DNA from: Cladorhizidae sp. MBARI D1340-BT2
Lineage: Eukaryota > Porifera > Demospongiae > Poecilosclerida > Cladorhizidae
Reading direction: 5' to 3'
DNA length: 64,000 bases
Assembly: GCA_028752905.1 (NCBI GenBank)
Contig: JAQNBH010000015.1
Span: 33,524,163-33,588,162 of the forward strand
Each line of letters begins with the position of its first letter. The first letter of the stretch is position 1. Positions 38,301-50,300 of the stretch are shown here, one piece after another. Both the position numbers and the translations under genes were made by a program. The notes under the pieces are model-generated. The model made no database searches and was not told the DNA's origin. It worked only from the letters and a program-made list of their open reading frames with translations.

Positions 38301-41300
38301 TACATGTGTGGGCAAGCACTACTCTTATACATGTGTGGGCATGCAGTACTCTTATACATGTGTGGGCATGCAGTACTCTTATACATGTGTGGGCCTGCAG
38401 TACTCTTATACATGTGTGGGCATGCAGTACTCTTATACATGTGTGGGCATGCAGTACTCTTATACATGTGTGGGCATGCAGTACTCTTATACATGTGTGG
38501 GCATGCAGTACTCTTATACATGTGTGGGCATGCAGTACTCTTATACATGTGTGGGCAAGCACTACTCTTATACATGTGTAGGCATGCAGTCCTCTTATAC
38601 ATGTGTGGGCATGCAGTACTCTTATACATGTGTGGGCATGCAGTACTCTTATACATGTGTGGGCATGCAGTACTCTTATACATGTGTGGGCATGCAGTCA
38701 TCTTATACATGTGTGGGCAAGCACTACTCTTATACATGTGTGGGCATGCAGTCCTCTTATACATGTGTGGGCAAGCACTACTCTTATACATGTGTGGGCA
38801 TGCACTACTCTTATACATGTGTGGGCATGCAGTACTCTTATACATGTGTGGGCATGCAGTCCTCTTATACATGTGTGGGCATGCACTACTCTTATACATG
38901 TGTGGGCAAGCACTACTCTTATACATGTGTGGGCATGCACTACTCTTATACATGTGTGGGCATGCAGTACTCTTATACATGTGTGGGCATGCACTACTCT
39001 TATACATGTGTGGGCATGCAGTACTCTTATACATGTGTGAGCATGCAGTACTCTTATACATGTGTGGGCATGCAGTACTCTTATACATGTGTGGGCATGC
39101 AGTACTCTTATACATGTCTGGGCATGCAATATTCTCATACATGTGTGGGCATGCAGTACTCTTATACATGTCTGGGCATGCAATATTCTCATACATGTTG
39201 GCGCCAGAAGGTTGGCCTCTCTGAATGCTTAAATAAGCCATGAAAATGTTAGGGTGTGTGTGGGTACAGTGCTCAGTGTTGCCATATTTTTTTTGGTAAT
39301 TTCCAAATTACTAACCAGTGTTATCCAAAAAATTTGGCAACAAAAAATCAAAAATCCAAACAACAATTTCATGAGAAATAACATACTAAAGTGTGTTCAT
39401 AGCATTTACACATGTCTTTAATAGTTCAGTGTTCGGTTTAAATTCATAGCCTTTTTTAGGAACATTGAATTGCCTATTAAAATTGAATTTAATGTAGAAA
39501 TTCCTAAGTCTGTTTCTGTGCTTCGTTTTGTTCAGACCAATGTGGCTGAATAAACGTTCGGTATCAGCATTGCCATGGGGTATAACTAGAATCAATGTGG
39601 AGTAGCGATACTCAGTTTCCAAGCAGTCTATGATTTGGCTGATTGCATGCTACTATTTATCCACCTCTGTGATGGCGGTGACTTTAGGAGGTAATGGCGA
39701 CGTGCAGAAATCCATAAATTATCTTGAAGGCTGGGTTTGTCACCAACTTGAACTACCTGAGGAACACACTCTGCTGCAGCAAGTACCTGACCAGCCATAC
39801 TGTATTGTTGTAAGCCTGGTTGAAGCCATTTGAGATTGGAGAGTAACTTGTGACTCATAGGTAATCGTTTGACAGCTACCTTGGCTGCAGCAATCCACCA
39901 AGTTTGGATAGTCTCTCTAACATCTTCAGATGATAATCCATCCTCTTCTTCAAGGTATGATAGTGTGTTGTGACCTACGAAAACTTCGTGTAAAGGGAGA
40001 TACTCTTCTGAGTTATCAATACACACTTGTGAAACATGTTCAGCAGCATACACGTACTCAGAATTCATGAACCGCAACAGAAATTTTCGTATTAAGCCAT
40101 CGAGCTCTTGGTAGAGAACATGAAGAATTGGAGATTGTTGCTGCATGTACCTGTTGAAATTATTAACAATTGGTAATGCAGAACTTAGAAAGAGCAAGTA
40201 AGCTTTGGTCAGAGGCTTTTCAAGTACAATTTTTACTCTTCTCACTACTGCCTGCTTATCCTCAGTACTTCGAAAGTATGAGAGTAAGGCTTCATATTGC
40301 TCGATAAGATGATTTACACAAGCTGAGCCATCGAGTTTGGCATGCTTTTAACAACTTGTGTGGCTTGCATTCCACAAAACTCTGAAATTCTCAAACTGTC
40401 GCAGCCTCCTTGGGCTCTTCTGGAAATAATACCATACATCAGTTGTCAGATCTTCTAATTCATCAGGCAAGACTTTGCAGGCCTCATTTGCTATTAGTGC
40501 TGCTATGTGACAATGAAAATGAAGAGCAACTAAAGCTGGCTGCTTACATCGTAACCGTGACATCACTGAATTTCGTGCTCCCAACATTACATTGGCCCCA
40601 TCTGTACCTAATCTGACAAGATTATCATAAAGGAGGGTAGTGGATTCTTGAAAATGCTTATCGATTGCGTCAAATAGCAGCTCTGCAGCTGCCCTCTCTA
40701 CACTCTCTGCAAAGAAGACACATCTCACCTATCCTTGGGTGTTATCGAACAATCGAAGCATAATAGCAGCTTGTTGTGTAACGGTAATATCAGTTGTCTC
40801 ATCCGTTTGGAGGCTGAAGTATTTATAGTCTCTCTAACTGCTGCGGAAATGGTTTTCCAACAATCCTGGGCAATAACTTTCAACACAGCTGTTGCTTTAG
40901 TACGACTGCACTTAAAGTCTTTAGCAATAGAAGAATCAGGAAACATCAACTTGAATAGTTTGGTACAATGATCTTCCAATTGAAAGGCAAGATGGTGCTC
41001 TCCAAGAAAATATGCGAAGAGTACTTCTGCACGGATTACAGACTCCTCTCTTATTGGTCCAAAGTAGGACTGTAGAGGCAGTACACCCACACCATCTTTT
41101 TCTGAGTGTTTGTGTAATTTCATTTCCTGATGTCTCCTGAGATCTCTAGCACCATCTATTCCAAGGTTTATATCACGAGAGCACTTCATACATAAGGCTA
41201 AAGAAGATCCCTTTCTCGAAGTTGTGGCCCATGGGAAAGTCTTTGCATACTGTCTACGATAGACACACAATCGCTTTTTGCAGACTTTTGCAGACTTAGA

Positions 41301-44300
41301 AGACCTGATAGATGTAGAGATTTGACTGTCAATGTCAATTTGTGAAACCTCATTATCAGAGTCAGAATCCATATCTGAAGAATCTTCTTCTGGTAACCTT
41401 GAGGTACTGGGTTCTGAAGTGCCATAGCTAACTCTCTCTGACACTCACTGTGAAAGATTCTAACTCTTGCACAAATCAGGCTTTAAACACCCAACCAGAT
41501 AGCTCATACATGAGCATGCACATAGATCAAAGGGTTCTGGCTCTGCAGACATATTCCTGCACAGACCAAGTGACCACATGAATATTCCTGCACAGACCCG
41601 GTGACCACAAAATGACCACACTCGGCTAATACCACAGAGAGTGGTTTTGAAATAGGCTGCACATGGTGGAATGTCAAACAATTTTCTAATGATGAAAAAT
41701 CCAAACATTTATTGATAAAATCCAAACAGAAAATTTAAAGGTCAAAAATCCAAACAGTTTGGATAAAATCCAACACTATGGCAACACTGGTACAGGGTCA
41801 GTGGCGAGAAAAGGATATAGTGGGGGGGGGGCACAGATTTTGAGGTGGGCTAGCAAAAAGGTCAGTCATCTTCAAACTGTCTTTAGCTATGCAATTTGCT
41901 ATCAGAGTAAAAGTGTTGATGAGCTTATTAATGGTGGTAAATGCTTGACCACTTTGTTGACCAGTGTGTGTGTGTGTGTGCATGAGAGAGAGAGGTGGGG
42001 TCCACCCACTTAATCTGAACCAGCAGTGAAAACTCTTCAACTCTTACCTATGCCAACTTTTTAAAATGTGTAGCTGAAGGCCTGAGGAAGACACCAAGCT
42101 CATTGACGTTGTTGGACCCTTTGTTCTTTGTTTTGGTCATTGAGTGCCAAAAGGTTGTGCCCATTCCCATGGAAACCGAACAACACCAACAGGTCAAGGT
42201 CGTGAAGAAGTGCACCAAATGTGGCAACAGCTAACATCTCTAGGAGAAGTGCTCAACAAGACCAGCTATCGCCATTGTTGCAAGGGACACTACAGCAATG
42301 CATGCTGGTCAAAGGCAGCTTCTGGGGTGTCCACTATGAGCTACATGTATAGCTGCTGAGGTGTCCACTATGAGCTACACGTATAGCTACTGAGGTGTCC
42401 ACTATGAGCTACATGTATAGCTACTGAGGTGTCCACTATGAGCTACATGTATAGCTACTGAGGTGTCCACTATGAGCTACATGTATAGCTACTGAGGTGT
42501 CCACTATGAGCTACATGTATAGCTACTGAGGTGTCCACTATGAGCTACATGTATAGCTACTGAGGTGTCCACTATGAGCTACATGTATAGCTACTGAGGT
42601 GTCCACTATGAGCTACATGTATAGCTACTGAGGTGTCCACTATGAGCTACATGTATAGCTACTGAGGTGTCCACTATGAGCTACATGTATAGCTACTGAG
42701 GTGTCCACTATGAGCTACATGTATAGCTACTGAGGTGTCCACTATGAGCTACATGTATAGCTACTGAGGTGTCCACTATGAGCTACATGTATAGCTACTG
42801 AGGTGTCCACTATGAGCTACATGTATAGCTACTGAGGTGTCCACTATGAGCTACATGTATAGCTACTGGGGTGTCCACTATGAGCTACATGGATAGCTAC
42901 TGAGGTGTCCACTATGAGCTACATGTATAGCTACTGAGGTGTCCACTATGAGCTACATGTATAGCTACTGAGGTGTCTACTATGAGCTACATGTATAGCT
43001 ACTGAGGTGTCCACTATGAGCTACATGTATAGCTACTGAGGTGTCCACTATGAGCTGCTACTGAGGTGTCCACTATGAGCTACATGTATAGCTACTGAGG
43101 TGTCCACTATGAGCTACATGTATAGCTACTGAGGTGTCCACTATGAGCTACATGTATAGCTACTGAGGTGTCCACTATGAGCTACATGTATAGCTACTGA
43201 GGTGTCCACTATGAGCTACATGTATAGCTACTGAGGTGTCCACTATGAGCTACATGTATAGCTACTGAGGTGTCCACTATGAGCTACATGTATAGCTACT
43301 GAGGTGTCCACTATGAGCTACATGTATAGCTACTGAGGTGTCCACTATGAGCTACATGTATAGCTACTGAGGTGTCCACTATGAGCTACATGTATAGCTA
43401 CTGAGGTGTCCACTATGAGCTACATGTATAGCTACTGAGGTGTCCACTGTGAGCTACATGTATAGCTACTGAGGTGTCCACTATGAGCTACATGTATAGC
43501 TACTGAGGTGTCCACTATGAGCTACATGTATAGCTACTGAGGTGTCCACTGTGAGCTACATGTATAGCTACTGAGGTGTCCACTATGAGCTACATGTATA
43601 GCTACTGAGGTGTCCACTGTGAGCTACATGTATAGCTACTGAGGTGTCCACTATGAGCTACATGTATAGCTACTGAGGTGTCCACTATGAGCTACATGTA
43701 TAGCTACTGAGGTGTCCACTATGAGCTACATGTATAGCTACTGAGGTGTCCACTATGAGCTACATGTATAGCTACTGAGGTGTCCACTATGAGCTACATG
43801 TATAGCTACTGAGGTGTCCACTGTGAGCTACATGTATAGCTACTGAGGTGTCCACTGTGAGCTACATGTATAGCTGCTGAGGTGTCCACTATGAGCTACA
43901 TGTATAGCTACTGAGGTGTCCACTATGAGCTACATGTATAGCTACTGAGGTGTCCACTATGAGCTACATGTATAGCTACTGAGGTGTCCACTATGAGCTA
44001 CATGTATAGCTACTGAGGTGTCCACTATGAGCTGCATGTATAGCTACTGGGGTGTCCACTATGAGCTACATGTATAGCTACTGAGGTGTCCACTATGAGC
44101 TACATGTATAGCTACTGAAGTGTCCACTATGAGCTACATGTATAGCTACTGAGGTGTCCACTATGAGCTACATGTATAGCTACTGAAGTGTCCACTGTGA
44201 GCTACATGTATAGCTACTGAGGTGTCCACTATGAGCTACATGTATAGCTACTGAGGTGTCCACTATGAGCTACATGTATAGCTACTGAGGTGTCCACTAT

Positions 44301-47300
44301 GAGCTACATGTATAGCTACTGAGGTGTCCACTATGAGCTACATGTATAGCTACTGAGGTGTCCACTATGAGCTACATGTATAGCTACTGAGGTGTCCACT
44401 ATGAGCTACATGTATAGCTACTGAGGTGTCCACTATGAGCTACATGTATAGCTACTGAGGTGTCCACTATGAGCTACATGTATAGCTACTGAGGTGTCCA
44501 CTATGAGCTACATGTGTAGCTACTGAGGTGTCCACTATGAGCTACATGTATAGCTACTGAGGTGTCCACTATGAGCTACATGTATAGCTACTGAGGTGTC
44601 CACTATGAGCTACATGTATAGCTACTGAGGTGTCCACTATGAGCTACATGGATAGCTACTGAGGTGTCCACTATGAGCTACATGTATAGCTACTGAGGTG
44701 TCCACTGTGAGCTACATGTATAGCTACTGAGGTGTCCACTATGAGCTACATGTATAGCTACTGAGGTGTCCACTGTGAGCTACATGTATAGCTACTGAGG
44801 TGTCCACTATGAGCTACATGTATAGCTACTGGGGTGTCCACTATGAGCTACATGTATAGCTACTGAGGTGTCCACTATGAGCTACATGTATAGCTACTGA
44901 GGTGTCCACTATGAGCTACATGTATAGCTACTGAGGTGTCCACTATGAGCTACATGTATAGCTACTGAGGTGTCCACTGTGAGCTACATGTATAGCTACT
45001 GAGGTGTCCACTATGAGCTACATGTATAGCTACTGAGGTGTCCACTATGAGCTACATGTATAGCTACTGAGGTGTCCACTATGAGCTACATGTATAGCTA
45101 CTGAGGTGTCCACTATGAGCTGCTACTGAGGTGTCCACTATGAGCTACATGTATAGCTACTGAGGTGTCCACTATGAGCTACATGTATAGCTACTGAGGT
45201 GTCCACTATGAGCTACATGTATAGCTACTGAGGTGTCCACTATGAGCTACATGTATAGCTACTGAGGTGTCCACTATGAGCTACATGTATAGCTACTGAA
45301 GTGTCCACTATGAGCTACATGTATAGCTACTGAGGTGTCCACTATGAGCTACATGTATAGCTACTGAGGTGTCTACTATGAGCTACATGTATAGCTACTG
45401 AGGTGTCCACTATGAGCTACATGTATAGCTACTGAGGTGTCCACTATGAGCTACATGTATAGCTACTGAGGTGTCCACTGTGAGCTACATGTATAGCTAC
45501 TGAGGTGTCCACTATGAGCTACATGTATAGCTACTGAGGTGTCCACTATGAGCTACATGTATAGCTACTGAGGTGTCCACTATGAGCTGCTACTGAGGTG
45601 TCCACTATGAGCTACATGTATAGCTACTGAGGTGTCTACTATGAGCTACATGTATAGCTACTGAGGTGTCCACTATGAGCTACATGTATAGCTACTGAGG
45701 TGTCCACTATGAGCTACATGTATAGCTACTGAGGTGTCCACTATGAGCTACATGTATAGCTGCTGAGGTGTCCACTATGAGCTACATGTATAGCTACTGA
45801 GGTGTTCACTATGAGCTACATATATAGCTACTGAGGTGTTCACTATGAGCTACATGTATAGCTACTGAGGTGTCCACTATGAGCTGCTACTGAGGTGTCC
45901 ACTATGAGCTACATGTATAGCTACTGAGGTGTCCACTATGAGCTACATGTATAGCTACTGAGGTGTCCACTATGAGCTACATGTATAGCTACTGAGGTGT
46001 CCACTATGAGCTACACGTATAGCTACTGAGGTGTCCACTATGAGCTACATGTATAGCTACTGAGGTGTCCACTATGAGCTACATGTATAGCTACTGAGGT
46101 GTCCACTATGAGCTACATGTATAGCTACTGAGGTGTCCACTATGAGCTACATGTATAGCTACTGAGGTGTCCACTATGAGCTACATGTATAGCTACTGAG
46201 GTGTCCACTATGAGCTACATGTATAGCTACTGAGGTGTCCACTATGAGCTACATGTATAGCTACTGAGGTGTCCACTATGAGCTACATGTATAGCTACTG
46301 AGGTGTCCACTATGAGCTACATGTATAGCTACTGAGGTGTCCACTATGAGCTACATGTATAGCTACTGAGGTGTCCACTATGAGCTACATGTATAGCTAC
46401 TGAGGTGTCCACTATGAGCTACATGTATAGCTACTGAGGTGTCTACTATGAGCTACATGTATAGCTACTGAGGTGTCCACTGTGAGCTACATGTATAGCT
46501 ACTGAGGTGTCCACTATGAGCTACATGTATAGCTACTGAGGTGTCCACTGTGAGCTACATGTATAGCTACTGAGGTGTCCACTATGAGCTACATGTATAG
46601 CTACTGAGGTGTCCACTATGAGCTACATGTATAGCTACTGAGGTGTCCACTATGAGCTACATGTATAGCTACTGAGGTGTCCACTATGAGCTACATGTAT
46701 AGCTACTGAGGTGTCCACTATGAGCTACATGTATAGCTACTGAGGTGTCCACTATGAGCTACATGTATAGCTACTGAGGTGTCCACTATGAGCTACATGT
46801 ATAGCTACTGAGGTGTCCACTATGAGCTACATGTATAGCTGCTGAGGTGTCCACTATGAGCTACATGTATAGCTACTGAGGTGTCCACTATGAGCTACAT
46901 GTATAGCTACTGAGGTGTCCACTATGAGCTACATGTATAGCTACTGAGGTGTCCACTATGAGCTACATGTATAGCTACTGAGGTGTCCACTATGAGCTAC
47001 ACGTATAGCTACTGAGGTGTCCACTATGAGCTACATGTGTAGCTACTGAGGTGTCCACTATGAGCTACATGTATAGCTACTGAGGTGTCCACTATGAGCT
47101 ACATGTATAGCTACTGAGGTGTCCACTATGAGCTACATGTATAGCTACTGAGGTGTCCACTATGAGCTACATGTATAGCTACTGAGGTGTCCACTATGAG
47201 CTACATGTATAGCTACTGAGGTGTCCACTATGAGCTACATGTATAGCTACTGAGGTGTCCACTATGAGCTACATGTATAGCTACTGAGGTGTCCACTATG

Positions 47301-50300
47301 AGCTACATGTATAGCTACTGAGGTGTCCACTATGAGCTACACGTATAGCTACTGAGGTGTCCACTATGAGCTACATGTATAGCTACTGAGGTGTCCACTA
47401 TGAGCTACATGTATAGCTACTGAGGTGTCCACTATGAGCTACATGTATAGCTACTGAGGTGTCCACTATGAGCTACATGTATAGCTACTGAGGTGTCCAC
47501 TATGAGCTACATGTATAGCTACTGAGGTGTCCACTATGAGCTACATGTATAGCTACTGAGGTGTCCACTATGAGCTACATGTATAGCTACTGAGGTGTCC
47601 ACTATGAGCTACATGTATAGCTACTGAGGTGTCCACTATGAGCTACATGTATAGCTACTGAGGTGTCCACTATGAGCTACATGTATAGCTACTGAGGTGT
47701 CCACTATGAGCTACATGTATAGCTACTGAGGTGTCCACTATGAGCTACATGTATAGCTACTGAGGTGTCCACTATGAGCTGCTACTGAGGTGTCCACTAT
47801 GAGCTGCTACTGAGGTGTCCACTATGAGCTACATGTATAGCTACTGAGGTGTCCACTATGAGCTACATGTATAGCTACTGAGGTGTCCACTATGAGCTAC
47901 ATGTATAGCTACTGAAGTGTCCACTGTGAGCTACATGTATAGCTACTGAGGTGTCCACTATGAGCTACATGTATAGCTACTGAGGTGTCCACTGTGAGCT
48001 ACATGTATAGCTACTGAGGTGTCCACTATGAGCTACATGTATAGCTACTGAGGTGTCCACTGTGAGCTACATGTATAGCTACTGAGGTGTCCACTGTGAG
48101 CTACATGTATAGCTACTGAGGTGTCCACTATGAGCTACATGTATAGCTACTGAGGTGTCCACTATGAGCTACATGTATAGCTACTGAGGTGTCCACTATG
48201 AGCTACATGTATAGCTACTGAGGTGTCCACTGTGAGCTACATGTATAGCTACTGAGGTGTCCACTATGAGCTACATGTATAGCTACTGAGGTGTCCACTA
48301 TGAGCTACATGTATAGCTACTGAGGTGTCCACTATGAGCTACACGTATAGCTACTGAGGTGTCCACTATGAGCTACATGTATAGCTACTGAGGTGTCCAC
48401 TATGAGCTACATGTATAGCTACTGAGGTGTCCACTATGAGCTACACGTATAGCTACTGAGGTGTCCACTATGAGCTACATGTATAGCTACTGAGGTGTCC
48501 ACTATGAGCTACATGTATAGCTACTGAGGTGTCTACTATGAGCTACATATATAGCTACTGAGGGGGACAATTCTCTCATCTCTTCATCGCAGGTAACATA
48601 CCTCTACCTAAAATTTGAAATTCAAGCCAAGCTAGAGTACAAGGATTCCTTAGGAGTCATCTCCATGACCCCGTGGGATGTGTATTTGGGGTGGGTGGGT
48701 GGGTGGGGGTTTCCATGTTAGCGGAAAGAAATGTCTGCATACACATGTTTGTGTGGATCTCGAGCCTTTGAATGAAGATTTTCTCGGAAGAGAAGCCATG
48801 CTGAAGTAGCGGGAGTGAGAGGATTCTCCGGGATCAATACCAACTAGGATTTTAGTGAACTCCCCTTACTCGTCCATCAGCAGACCTCCATACCACCACA
48901 ATCATAATCTCATGTGCACGACATTACTGTTACAAACTTACAATTCCATATTTCTAGTGCACCGGAACACTTTCAGAGACGGATAGTGTGATTTCTTGAA
49001 GGCTTAGAAGGAGCACTGTGCCAGGTTAATGTTGTGCCTATGTGTGGGTGTAACCATGAACACTGGGCACTCAACTTATAGCTATACTAGTCAGGACCTG
49101 CTGTACTAGACAGGATCTGCCGACTAGGGAGGACCAGCTGTACTAGGGAGGACACAGAGAGCTGGGGTCACACTAGCTAGGAAGCTTCGCAAGCCGTTCC
49201 TTGGCCACATCATATATCTCTGTATCCAAGCAGACTCCCTGGGAAGGTTGCAGTCCTTCTGGCATGAGTTCACCAAAATTCGTTACAGAACTGCAAAGGC
49301 TCCTAGGGACTACTAACCAGATGGGGAAGTATGCAAGTAAACTGGACACCTTACTCACCCACTACCTGAGCTACTGGACACCTTACTCACCCACTACCTG
49401 AGCTACTGGACACCCTACTCACCCACTACCTGAGCTACTGGACACCTTACTCACCCACTACCTGAGCTACTGGACACCTTACTCACCCACTACCTGAGCT
49501 ACTGGACACCTTACTCACCCACTACCTGAGCTACTGGACACCCTACTCACCCACTACCTGAGCTACTGGACACCTTACTCACCCACTACCTGAGCTACTG
49601 GACACCTTACCCACCCACTACCTGAGCTACTGGACACCTTACTCACCCACTACCTGAGCTACTGGACACCTTACTCACCCACTACCTGAGCTACTGGACA
49701 CCTTACTCACCCACTACCTGAGCTACTGGACACCTTACTCACCCACTACCTGAGCTACTGGACACCCTACTCACCCACTACCTGAGCTACTGGACACCTT
49801 ACTCACCCACTACCTGAGCTACTGGACACCTTACTCACCCACTACCTGAGCTACTGGACACCTTACTCACCCACTACCTGAGCTACTGGACACCTTACTC
49901 ACCCACTACCTGAGCTACTGGACACCTTACTCACCCACTACCTGAGCTACTGGACACCTTACCCACCCACTACCTGAGCTACTGGACACCTTACTCGCCC
50001 ACTACCTGAGCTACTGGACACCTTACTCGCCCACTACCTGAGCTACTGGACACCTTACTCACCCACTACCTGAGCTACTGGACACCTTACTCACCCACTA
50101 CCTGAGCTACTGGACACCTTACTCACCCACTACCTGAGCTACTAAGACAGAGTCTGGCAGAGAAATGCATCTCAAGAAGAAGCCTTCAGTCTCGACAAAT
50201 ATGAGCTGAGCAATGTGCTTACTCTCTGTGCCCCCGATGCAGCCGCAGCGATGTCAGCAGACATGTCACCATACAGGCAGGGGGGCGGTACTAAAGTACG

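Larger units (their letters stand above)
39274..41789 (-). mobile_element. hAT-superfamily DNA transposon, 2516 bp
   Basis: Terminal inverted repeats CAGTGTTGCCATA (39274-39286) and TATGGCAACACTG (41777-41789) bracket a decayed transposase on the minus strand. The CAGTG start is typical of hAT ends. Flanks show an imperfect 8-bp duplication, GTACAGTG (39264-39271, two bases before the end) and GTACAGGG (41790-41797). Subterminal AT-rich repeats with ATCCAAAC-type motifs occur at both ends. It inserted in the large MTIF2 intron, opposite to the gene. Confidence 0.92.

Noticed and set aside
35662..39243. 1193-codon plus-strand open frame, and long frames on the other strand
   Set aside because: It is a by-product of a 27-bp repeat without stops. 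Both strands and several frames are open equally, and the array sits inside an MTIF2 intron.
42321..48562. CRISPR array
   Set aside because: The units are contiguous with no unique spacers, and the context is a eukaryotic retrotransposon relic in an intron. The same applies to the other arrays.
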